NCBI GenBank assembly: GCA_905250125.1
Contig: CAJNOL010000192.1
Span: 124,001 to 188,000 of the forward strand
Direction of reading: 5' to 3'
From: Rotaria sordida
Taxonomy: Eukaryota; Rotifera; Eurotatoria; Philodinida; Philodinidae
DNA: 64,000 nucleotides
The position numbers and the translations under genes were made by a program. Within the stretch, counting starts at the first letter, position 1. Every line of letters begins with the position of its first letter. Below, piece after piece: positions 35,240-55,215 of this stretch. A model generated the notes under the pieces. That model was given only the letters and a program-made list of their open reading frames with translations, made no database searches and was not told the origin of the DNA.

Positions 35240-38200
35240 GGAGATAATTTTATTTTCATTATTCTAAAGAGAGAGATAACATTTAACCAATATATTGATA
35301 CAAAAAAAAAAAAAAAAAGAAGAAATCAAATGATTTTGATGATACTTAATATAGATAACTAATGATATGCATAAGTGATTTTCTTAAAAATACATATTCT
35401 TTTATTTCTTTCTCTCACCTTAATGATTACGTTCTATATAAATACAACAATGATAGGAGTTTTTGATGTATGGATCAACGTTGTTGTAATATATTACATA
35501 GAAGAATATGTATTTGTATTTTATGCCTTTTTGTACACTCTTTTTTATTTCCCGAAGCGCATATGTATATGTACACGTTGAGGATACGGAAAAAAAAAAG
35601 AAAGAAGAGAACAAAAAAATACGATTACTAACGTTGTCTACACCGTCGTTTGAGTTATATAGTGGGAAACCAACAGCGATGAGTTGTCTTTTGAGAAAAA
35701 AAGAGAATGGTACACATTATGGCATATGATTGCGTATATACTCGTTTGTCTAATACAATCTGGATTGTTTTCCTGTCTATCTTAAGTTGTTTGACATTGT
35801 CTACACAGACAGATATAATGAAAAAGCAGTTATTCTTATGATGATACGATACATATTATTGTCGTAGATTAATTTAGATTGTTTGACTATTTTTTTTCTT
35901 TTATTCGTCTAACCTTTTTCTTTTTTTTTTTTTTTTTTTTGTTTTTGTCTAACATTAATAATAAAATTAATGAATAAAACTATGAAAATTATTTATTTTT
36001 TTTTTTGTTTCGAAATATTACAAAAAATCTTCCTAATAGAAAAGTACAATATATATGTATATATGTATCTAGTCTATGTGTATGGATGTATATTGGCATT
36101 TGAATGATTGACATTTATGTGTGCCATGAAAGAGCAACAACAATAATGGTAATGACAAAAATAACAACTCACAGCAAGCATTTTTTGTATAAAGTATGTT
36201 AAAAGAAATATATTGACAGAAGAGGGCGGAACGAGCTTTTCTTGCCCTATATTAGTGTATATCCCGAAGAAAAAAAAAAAGACATGTTACATAGTAAGAG
36301 AAACACAATCAGAAGGCAAGATACATTATATTTCAAGATTGTGCCATAATACTCGTTGTCATTAGACATACTATCCACAAAATAACAACAATTTCTTTGC
36401 TTGATTTTCATGTCAACTTAGATCGAAATATCTTCTTAAAATAGCTTAATAACAAATATATTATATATAGAATAGAAATATCTCATTATGTATATAGTCG
36501 TTTACATTTGTGCAATGAATTTTTTTTTTTTCGTGTTATAATTAAATATTTAATTAAACTATTGCTAAATTTATATATATGTATATAGAAATTTTCTATA
36601 GTAGAAAAGAGAAAAATAATTAATTTTTATCGCATATTTCAACAATCATTGAATCATCAATAAAAATATATGTAATCAACGTTAAGTTGACTCTATAATA
36701 ATGTACGTAATATGAGATAAGAAATAATATTTGTTTTTTTCATCAGACGATGACATTCGTAGGAATTTATTCGAATCTCTTCTGTTGTAAATGACACTCA
36801 TATTTCTGATTAACCAGTAGGATACGAGACAAGTCAATATCTTGTAATAATAATCCATTAGAAATCATGTTTTTTATCTACAGCTGTATCAAATTCAATG
36901 GTTTAATCATCTGAAAAATATGTATTAATAATAAATGAAAAAACTTTTATTCATTAATTTCTGACTCAATACATGTGGAAATATATTGATTAGAGATGAA
37001 TATGATAAGCAAATCGATTTCTCTGGAAACAATAGAAAAAGACATAACCAGATTAAATGTCATTCCTCAGTTTGGACCTTTATTCTTCATCGCACTGCTA
37101 ATAATAATATATTTTATGAAATAAACAATGAGAATATTTCTTAATTCTATAGATTTTTTTTTTAAAGACTATGCATAATGTATTTTATATAGATTTATAT
37201 ATACATACAAATAGTTATTTTAATTTGATTATCATTACTGAAAGAATTCTCGAAGTCTCAAATTGTTATAAAACTTCTAACAGATTTATACAGAATAGCT
37301 AATTGCAACAGAACAAAATAACATTCTATTAAACTCCAAGATTAAAATCTCTGTTAGTCTTCTCAAATAAAAATTCATATTTTTGCGAAAATCAAAATGC
37401 TCTTGTGAATTGTGTATGTGCACTAAATGTATATCAAAAGTTTACAAATGCTATAGGACTAAAGTTTCTATTGTTTCACCGTCGGCTAATTGATTCAAAT
37501 CATGTTATTTCAGCTGATGATATCATAACAAATGTGATTTGCAAGTATCATTATACTTATCATTAAAATTAGAAAATATGTTGAAATTTTTCAACTCCAT
37601 AAATCTCCATATGCAAACATAACAAACGAGTTTATATCAAATGCTTGGCCGGAGTGTTATTTTTTTTTTTTACAGCAAAGTATTAATTTCAAATCAATTC
37701 TAGAAAAAAAAACATGTGTTCAGTGAAATTATATAAATAATGATATCGGGTATATCCATTAATTTGATTCATTGATGTCAGATGTTTCTCTTGACAATTA
37801 TGAATTTATAATACTATCGAAGAAAATTGTCACGCCGACCTTTTTGATGCTAAAATATGGAATTCACATGTCTTTTTACAGCAGCTTCATTATACAAATA
37901 GAAAATATGTTAAGTAAAAAATCTCTAATAAATAATCATTCCTTTCCAAGAATAATCGATCGACAGACGAACGATCTGTCTTATTTATTTCTACATTTCG
38001 AACAATTTTTATTTTAGTTTTTCACTTGCACTCTATCTCCTTATATGTCATGTTGCAATTTGCTCGATATTTATTATTTTTTTTGGTTTGTTTTTCTCTT
38101 AAACTGCTGTTACTATTATGATTCTAATCATTGATTTAACTGACATGTGCGCCAGTTGTAGACATCTATTACACCTACACCAGATATTAACGCACTACTA

Positions 38201-38348
38201 CGCGTCTCGATAATTATAGAGACACTCCTATTAATCACTAGCCATCATATTTGATATCCATCATGTAGTCGGTTGTCTGCATAAAAATCAAAACCTACGC
38301 TGTTTAGAACCATTGAAAACGTATTCCAATCATTTAAATTTCAAGAAA
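35240..38348. other. Intergenic between divergent PPP3C and ULK4
   Basis: About 3.1 kb with no recognisable gene. It is rich in T-runs (for example 35921-35941) and TA-rich tracts. The open frames at 35375-35729 and 37772-38017 lack family motifs and look accidental. It presumably contains the calcineurin promoter close to 35240. Confidence 0.5.
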
Positions 38349-38349
38349 G

Positions 38350-38588
38350 GCTTTGAAATATTCTTAACGAGTCTCCAACTATTAAATCACTTTTGAATCG
38401 GGACTATGTACATTATGTAGAACCAAATGCGTTATGAATATTCAGTAATTATATTAGATTGGTTTGATTCGATCTTAGGATAGAAGCAAATCAAAAGATC
38501 AGATACTTTCATACCAAACTGCTCTGGTTAAGGTCAATCTCTCTGTACAAAGTTTCAAGTCGAAATTCGAAAATCAGTTTTTCTTGTA
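38350..38588. repeat. Internally deleted copy of the 1985-2612 foldback family
   Basis: 38380-38450 matches the outer part of the 1985-2612 arm (CATTATGTAGA and following). 38465-38588 matches its inner part (GGATAGAAGCAAATCAAAAG, then AAGTTTCAAGTCGAAATTCG). The middle of the arm is missing. An hAT element is inserted at the right edge. Confidence 0.6.
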
Positions 38589-38596
38589 CTCCTGAG

Positions 38597-39980
38597 CAGG
38601 GTGGCCAGATCTTCTGATTTTTCAGAAATTTTCTGATTTTCAGCATCTTTTCTGATGGTTTTCTGCTTTCTGATTTTTTCTGATTTTGAAGGTTTTTATT
38701 TTAATTGTCCTGTACGAGTTGAGAATCTGATCTGACGCCACAACGAAGTTTCGAAGCTCAGTCATTGTTTAGTTGCCTCTTTTGTATTTAATCTTTAGTT
38801 GATTTTTCCTACATCTCTTTGCATCGACCAGTTGATTAATGGTGTGTCACAGTAAGCAAAAGCATTAATTTGCGAGTAAAACGTGTAGTTCTTGAAGAAA
38901 GAAAATGTTGATATTGTAATATAATTATTTATAATTTCTACTTTCTAATTCCTCATTTTGAGTAACCTAGCATGTCATTTATTCTATTTACTAATAGCTA
39001 TAGCTCTAGTTGAGGCAGTGTTCTTTTCTAGATACATGCACGTTAAACTCAAAACAAAAAGTTTCTGTTCAGTCTTTTGAAATATATTTGATTTTTTAGT
39101 AAATGGTAGTTCTGTCTCTATATTATTAATTTTTGTAGTTTGAAGTAAAAAAATCCATAAAAGTAGGTTTTTAATTACTCCAGAACAACGAGAAAATGCC
39201 GAAACCAGAAGTGGAGGATAATTAATTATTCTGTTGAAGCTCTCGTCTATGTAATGGAGTGAATACAGGAATCAATTGGTTTGAAACTCTTGGCTTCACT
39301 ATTAAATTGCTAACAAGTTCACTTTATCTGTGCAATTATTTCTATAGATATCATCTCTTCCAGCGATGGCTGGCCAAAAAAACGAACCAAAGAGTTGTAA
39401 TAACGGACAGAGCAACATTCTCTTTTAATGGTTGCTTAGTTTCGACTTTCAAGATTATGACTAGTTCTTTCTAGTACGCAACAGTAACCATATTGAATTC
39501 GAAAAATAAGTTCTATATTAGACCAACCCATGCCAGGAGTACTGATTGAAAACCGACGGCTTATTTCGGTTATGATCATAACCGTCGATTGACGTGGTTA
39601 TTTTCTTTGTTCCAACGATATTCCAGTGTAAAAACCCACGGTTAACCTCTCAGTGAATCAGATCACTTAGTGATCAGCTGACAAATTAGCGATTACTAAT
39701 CTGATTAACTAGGAGCTTGACTGAGATTAACCGTCGAGTTTTACCCTGGAAAATCGTGAGAACAAAGAAAATAACCGTGGCTAGTCGTCAGTTGCGGAAA
39801 TAATCAAAACAGATCCGCATTTTTCGACTGATCCGAATGATATAGGAAACATCAGTGCTGATATTTCACGTTGAACATATTTTCTGATTTTCTTCTGATT
39901 TCGATGAATCTTTTTTCTGCCAATTTTCTGATTTTTGAACTATTTTTTCTGATTTTGAAATTTTCCATCTGGCCACCCTG
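38597..39980. mobile_element. Non-autonomous hAT-type transposon with 8-bp target duplication
   Basis: 1384-bp element bounded by perfect 14-bp terminal inverted repeats CAGGGTGGCCAGAT / ATCTGGCCACCCTG. It is flanked by a perfect 8-bp direct repeat CTCCTGAG (38589-38596 and 39981-39988), the hallmark of hAT insertion. Many copies of TTTTCTGATTTT lie within 130 bp of both ends in opposite orientations, like transposase-binding subterminal repeats. The interior has no transposase ORF; the longest frame (39259-39474) shows no hAT motif. A second palindromic insert lies at about 39585-39797. The perfect TSD and TIRs suggest a fairly recent insertion. Confidence 0.9.
39585..39797. repeat. Palindromic insert inside the hAT element
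   Basis: Left arm GTGGTTATTTTCTTTGTTC, then TTCCAGTGTAAAA and ACGGTTAACCTCTCAGT-like sequence. The right arm reverse complement reads ACGGTTATTTTCTTTGTTC, then TTCCAGGGTAAAA and ACGGTTAATCTCAGTC. Arms of about 80 bp surround a short centre. A perfect 16-bp palindrome GGTTATGATCATAACC sits just outside at 39568-39583. Probably a separate foldback element nested in the hAT. Confidence 0.7.
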
Positions 39981-40370
39981 CTCCTGAGAGTCTGTTGTTG
40001 TAAATGCTGTTCGGCGCCTTCTTTTTGCTACCTGATGCCCGTTGTTCATGGTTGCTAAAGTCTATTACGAGCGCCTTTGCCAATGTTGCTATGACTATTA
40101 CCAGCATTAAAATCATTGATCTACACTCACTCTCATTGTCATGCATCGATCGGAATACGTTTGAAGGAAGGAGAGTTAACTTACAATCACTATTTTCTTT
40201 TGTCAAATGTGTAATATTTATCGTCTAACGCCTTCATACATTGACTACTAGCGACATTTGTCTACTCATAGTGACTGTTGCTATGAGAAATAACATGACC
40301 GATGGAATGACAATGTTACTTTTTTTTTTTTCGTGATATACGCATACAGTTGGTCAGTGATTTAACTAGA

Positions 40371-49383
<9,013 letters not shown>

Positions 49384-50466
49384 TACCTAGTCTCTCTTTT
49401 GTATATAAATAAATTTCATGTTTGCAAAGCAAAGATTTACTTATGTCATTTCTATACAAAAATTCTATAAACTTTAATGACAAAAAAGAAAAGAATTTGT
49501 TACGTGTAATAACAAATTAACTATCAATATAGAAAAATACCCAACTAATATTTGTCATCATAACAATTCATTGAATTTTATCAAATATTTACAGTATGGA
49601 TTTTATTATCATTGTTAAACTAATATAAGGGAAATATAGTTAAAAATTTTGTTAATTGCTGATGATTAGACAAAAATTATTCATAACTATCTACTATATG
49701 CAGTAAAATCATAGAAGCAAGGTATTATTGACTTTTTGCTATGATGCCGAGTATCCAACTCAAATGCAAATAGGAATTTGGATAATCAATGAAATCTTTT
49801 ATCAGATGAATTCCATTTTTAAGAGTATCATCTAAAAGAAAAGTAAAATTTTGAACAATATGTTGAATCGTCGTACTTTTTACGATCTTTTGCAAAGTTA
49901 TAAACATCACAAAACACAAAAAAATGCATTTTTCAGCGTTATTTTTTATACTTTGTGATACTTCTAACTTTGTAAGAGAAGATCTTAAAAAACGCAGCGA
50001 CCTCTCAAATTCTTCCGAATTCTGTGCTCTTTCAGATGACATTATTAAAATCAGAATTCTCACAACTTCTAAATAAAATTTAACAATGAAACTTGAATGT
50101 ATAGTGCATTTGAGTTAAGTACTCGACGTTATAACAAAAAGTCAACACTGCCTTGTTCTTATGATTTTGAGCAATATAATAAGTTGTTTGTCATTTGACA
50201 ATCATGTCGAGCTGCAACAACAGTAGAAAATCTTTATCAATGAACGATGTCATTTTCACAGCATATAAATCGGAGATGGAATCGATTCAACTAATTTGAA
50301 GAAGTATGTGACATTTGTCAAGTTCTGAAGACAACTACATCCCCCTATATGTGCCACTGATTTTGATAGACACAAAACTTATCCAATAGAAATAATTTTT
50401 CTTTTATGATCCGGACAAAACAGACATCTGACTATGCAAGAATGACATTTTATATATATATTTAAA
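49384..50466. other. Intergenic between ULK4 and hydrolase
   Basis: AT-rich spacer holding one possible minus-strand ORF (49725-50045, listed separately). The rest shows nothing. Confidence 0.5.
49725..50045 (-). CDS. Hypothetical protein, uncertain
   Basis: Minus-strand frame of 106 codons from the ATG at about 50043-50045 (an earlier in-frame start lies upstream). It begins MSSERAQNSEEFERSLRFLR, has a hydrophobic middle (CIFLCFVMFITL), and ends LHLSWILGIIAKSQ. Composition is protein-like rather than low-complexity, but codon use is less biased than in neighbouring genes and there is no recognised family, intron or promoter. It may be a chance ORF or a remnant. Confidence 0.28.
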   Translation of the reverse strand: MMSSERAQNSEEFERSLRFLRSSLTKLEVSQSIKNNAEKCIFLCFVMFITLQKIVKSTTIQHIVQNFTFLLDDTLKNGIHLIKDFIDYPNSYLHLSWILGIIAKSQ

Positions 50467-53400
50467 ATGCCTTATGTTAAATTCTCAGCACTTAATCAAA
50501 ATTTAGAATTATATTATGAAGTTCATGGTTCGGGAAAAATTAAAATTTTATTTATTATGGGTTTATTAACTGAAGGTGCTTCTTGGAATTATCAAGTATA
50601 TTAAATATTGAAATTTATTTTATTTATCAAAAAAAATATAAAATTTTTATTTAGAGCGAATTTTTTCGTCAACAATCTGAATATCAAGTAGATAATATTT
50701 ATAAATATTTGAACAAAAAAAAAAATTTTCTTTTTCTTTTATTTAGTGTGTCACTTATGATAATCGTGGTTGTGGTCGTTCATCATCACCATTTACATTT
50801 CAATATACAACAACACAAATGGCTAAAGATGCTCTTGCACTTATTGATCATTTAAAATGGACAAAATGTCATATTGTTGGTGTATCAATGGGTGGTATGA
50901 TTGCACTTGAATTGGTTTTACTAGCACCTGAAAGAATTCTTTCATTAACTTTATTGGCAACACATGCTGGTGGTCTTGCTGGTCGTGCACCTTTTGTTGG
51001 TATGCGTCATATACTTCGATCTTTAGTTATACGTGATGAACATTTACTTGTTGAAAATTCTCTTTCAATGCTTTATGGTCCGAAAATACATGGTGATCCA
51101 GATAAACGAAAAGTTCGAAGAGAGAAAAAAAAAACACATTCATATATAAAGTTTTGTTTTATTTTGTTCATATTAGAGTTTTTATGATTATCATACTGAA
51201 AGACTTAAAAAAAGAATTCGACCAAAATTAATTGGTATCTTAGGACATATGTTAGCTGTTCAACGGCATTATGTTGGTTATGCTGATTTACTTAAAATTC
51301 GTTATGCACCATTTGATTGTTTAATTATGGTTGGAACAGAAGATCGACTTGTACGAGAAGCAAATTCATATATTATTCAAAGAGTTTGTGTTATTTTTTT
51401 ATTATTATTATTGATTGATAAAACAAATTTTATTTTTCTTCTCTTCAATCGATATTATTATATATAGACACTCGGTTGTCGACTTGTTAAACTTGAACAT
51501 GCTGGACATGCTCTACCTGTTGAATGTGCAAAAGAAATCAATGAAGAATTATTTGGTAAATTCAAGAAGAAAAAAAAAAAGAATATTATTTATTTGAAAT
51601 ATATTTTTATAGATTTATTTGAATCAATTCGAACAAATAATTCATCAAAAGTTAAACGAGAAGTACCAGAAGAATATAAAACAGAAATTAAAGCACTTGA
51701 ACAATGTTGTCAACATCGTACACATTGTCTTATCTATGATATAGTTGGATTAATAAAAGTAGGAAAAATTTTATTTTAATCTTGTTAATTCAATACGATC
51801 TAAATCATTCGTTAGTGAAATAATTTTGAAAATCTAGAGTTAATTTTTATATATTATTTGACTGAAGATATTCTGTAAAAATCGTCGATAGAGAAGAATT
51901 ATCTGTAAAAAAAAACTGACTTGACACAAAAGAAAAAATATCGACTTTCATTTCATATGTTTTAGTTTAGAAAACACTTCCAATTGAGGAAACATTTTTG
52001 AAAATTAAATGAAGACAATTACTGAGACTACAAAATCTATATGCAAAATTTTTGCTGAACCTGTCTAAATTTTTTGAAAAATATTGATTTATTTTTCGTT
52101 AGAAACAAGACGGAGTAAGAAAAATCCTCTTATAACCTAATTAAAAAATTTCAAAAGCAATTCCAAACGGTACAAAGCCTTCTTCAGAATCCTGAGATGA
52201 TGATAAGACAAACATGTTTATTTTAAGATTTCATAGAATCTCTAGGAAATCAGTTTTTAAAATTTTACAAGTGATTATTATTGACGATAGTCTCTCACAC
52301 ATCATGATCCATAGTGTTGAGATGGGGACTGTTTGGTAGCAATCTATGATTGTTTATGATATTCTCGTCACATCATATCAATGATTTCAGATGTGTCGTT
52401 GTCTCTCGTTGGTAGATGAAGTCCTCACTAATTAGATGTTGACTTTCAGACTGTGGATGTGAAAGAACAACTTCAAAATATAAATCTCATGTGATAATGT
52501 TTTACTAGCTTTAAATATATTTGAAGACTGTGAAATTTTAATACCATTTGTACTTTATTTCTATAACTATATCTATTTCCCAACCTCTTTACAAGAATCT
52601 AACGAATATATATATATATATATTCAGGACGATAATTTGATTGAGAAAATTCTTAATTGAAAATCCAAAGAACAACATGACAAACAGAGAAGGAAAATCA
52701 ATGATGCATGACTAACAACAAGAGAAAAGAAGAAAAAACAATAAGTACATATATGTAATCCTATAGATAAAGAGAAAAAATCCTTATGACTGCATCTAAA
52801 GAAGATGCAAATTACAAAAAAAAGACGTAAGACCATTTTCAGAAGCTCCTAATCATATCATAATTCATTTTGAATATTTAGCTTTTATTTTTTACCAGTG
52901 AATAGAATTGTCTATCATCGATGAGATCAAAAAAAAAAAGTGGATTGATCATTTACTAAAAAATAATTATGTTTGCAGCGTCGAAAATTTGTCCATTTTA
53001 TTTTTAAAATAAATGTATCAAAAATGAAATACAAAAACTGGTCATTCATTATAGATCACTCACTAGTTTTTTTTCGAATTCGATCTTACGGAAAATTTCA
53101 ACAAAAATATAGTTCATGTTGTAGAATATATCTTGAAGTTTTTTTTCTTGTTTGATTAGAGAAATATTTGCTAATCACTTTGTGATTAATAGTCAGTTGA
53201 AAGAACCAACATTCTTACATATGCCTATGGTATGATTCAGACAAATAACCTTTGTAAAAAAAAAAAAAAACAAAAGATCAAAATTGAATAGAAGGAAAGG
53301 TGTATTACATTTTGCCTGAAGTGGTCCATATTCTAGTTCAAATATAATCATATTCGAATAATAAAATGTCTGTAGAGAATAAAAAAAGCTAAAATGTTAA

Positions 53401-54025
53401 TGGAATATAATTCTATTTAAATTATGTAACTTCGTTTATTTTATGAAGGTTGAAATAATTCATATGAAGAAAATAAAACAAAGATTTTTTGTTTTTTTTT
53501 GATTAAAATATTTTTGTAAATTGTACAAAAAAAAAAATTATTATCTACGATTTGAAATTACTTATAACAATGACTTTTCACAACAAGAAATTTTTTTTTC
53601 TTTCGAATTATAGGGTTTATTTTTCGGTATGATATTATATGTTCTATTAACTATTGTTGGTTTAACAAAAGGTCAATTTATTGGAATTCCTTTTACTATT
53701 CAAACTGTGATATTAATCGGATTTTTAAAGTGAATTTTTGTCATATGTGTGTTTATTTTTTTTGTCTATGTTTATAAGAAACTTTTCTTGTAGTGGACTT
53801 CGTCGAGCAATTAAATGTGTATATCATGCATTCCATGCACGACGATTCGTTCAAAAACATCAATTATTACTTGATCAAGCAGCTCATCATGGAGGTATTG
53901 GTGTTGCTTTACCTGAAGAACCAAAAAATGGTATACCACATGGTTGTGGATTTGAATATCCTATTCATTCAATTATTTTTATTATTAGTCTTATTGGCTT
54001 TATTTATTCAACGAAAATTTATTAA
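50467..54025 (+). CDS. Alpha/beta hydrolase with C-terminal membrane segments
   Basis: Exons: 50467-50595, 50655-50687, 50747-51112, 51177-51383, 51468-51555, 51613-51758, 53614-53729, 53794-54025; 438 residues. Residues 1-275 are an alpha/beta hydrolase: oxyanion region LFIMGLLTEG, DNRGCGRS, nucleophile elbow GVSMGG (Ser101), acid GTEDR (Asp232) and EHAGHALP (His259), a complete triad. It resembles proteins loosely annotated as RutD-like hydrolases; substrate unknown. Residues about 324-362 form one or two hydrophobic helices (GLFFGMILYVLLTIVGL), then a His/Arg-rich cytosolic-type segment and a last hydrophobic helix (SIIFIISLIGFIY), so it is probably membrane-anchored. The exon 3 donor GTTCGA is atypical. 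Intron 6 is 1855 bp and contains a diverged repeat. Confidence 0.85.
51980..52260 (+). repeat. Diverged dispersed repeat, copy 3
   Basis: Inside hydrolase intron 6. Resembles the reverse complement of 19600-19920 and, more weakly, 1640-1910 (shared AATCCTCTTATAACC, CCTTCTTCAGAAT and GATGATGATAAGACAAA blocks). It has no ORF. The limits are approximate. Confidence 0.5.
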
Positions 54026-55215
54026 CAAAAAATTCCTTTAATTATTTTTATTTTATAAGGAATAATTCAGCAACAGAGATTTGTATTTTCGTCTTTTTAA
54101 TGATTCAATTTTGAAATGATAATAAAAAAAAAAAAACAAGAAATAATCTGATGATTTTTCTTTCTATATCTATGTTGATAATATAATTCATATCAGTAAA
54201 TCTAAACTGATTTAAATGATATACTACTTAGTTTTATCTAAGCAAAAATGTCTATGAGTATAATTAACAAATGAAACTTTCAACAGAAACCTATGATTTT
54301 TTTTGACAGCGAACACTAAATTTCCCTAGTGGTTGGTTTACGTTCTATTTTTTTTTTTTGCATTCAGTAATAAATATTAAAAGGAATGACTTTTGAGCAC
54401 GGGCGGAATTTTGTTTTGCTTATATTGTAAAACATAAAAAAAAAGGAAATAAGACACAGAATTGCCATGATACGAGCATTACTTGGACCATTTCAGGTAA
54501 AAGAATGAAAAAAAAAATTGAAACACAAGGCGACGTTTGAAGGTAAATAGCAGAAAAAAAAGAATAATGTGGAAGAAAGTACGACGCCTGTTTTTCTTCT
54601 TTTCATCATCACCCATTACGGTAGGGATGTTTAAGTTTGGCATATATGTTGACAAATCATTTGACACTCAGGTTTGTTTTTCTTTACATGATTCGCGTTG
54701 TCAAAATGATCAACAAATTAGCTTTTCCGTTAGACAATATTATACCTGTATGTTATTTTTTGACTATTACCTATCTTTAAATAAACAAAAAACAAACATA
54801 ATATTTATCTATAATTTATTCGATTGTATCGTATTTTATTTATTGTATGACAAAAAAAATCATGACAATTTACGAAAGATAAATGTGCGTTAATTAAGTA
54901 TATAAGTGTCTAACGAAACAATAGTAATTTAAAGAACACGTTGTATATAGTTTGAGAAAAAAAAAGAAAGAACATTATATACAAAATTCAATACTAACAT
55001 TTAGTTAATAGAAGAAGAGAACAGAATGAAAGAAAAAGGGAATACCCAGCAACGTTTATTCATACCTTTGATCATGCATATATAGACAAAATGATGTCAT
55101 TTACTTATTATCAACCTCCGCTTGATTTTATCAATATATAATAAATGATTTCTTTTCGATTTTTTTATTTGTCACCATTATTCTATCTTTAGAGAATCTA
55201 GTAAGCTAATAAATC
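54026..55215. other. Intergenic between hydrolase and EVI5
   Basis: AT-rich spacer with A-runs. The overlapping frames at 54479-54893 on both strands have no motif and look accidental. It must contain the hydrolase 3' UTR and the EVI5 promoter. Confidence 0.5.

Noticed and set aside
39259-39474. Transposase fragment in the hAT element
   Set aside because: The 71-codon frame has no hAT transposase motif and no longer coding context.
53738-54041. Separate gene starting at 53738
   Set aside because: Its open frame is the last exon of the hydrolase; the first 19 codons are intron sequence before the acceptor at 53793.
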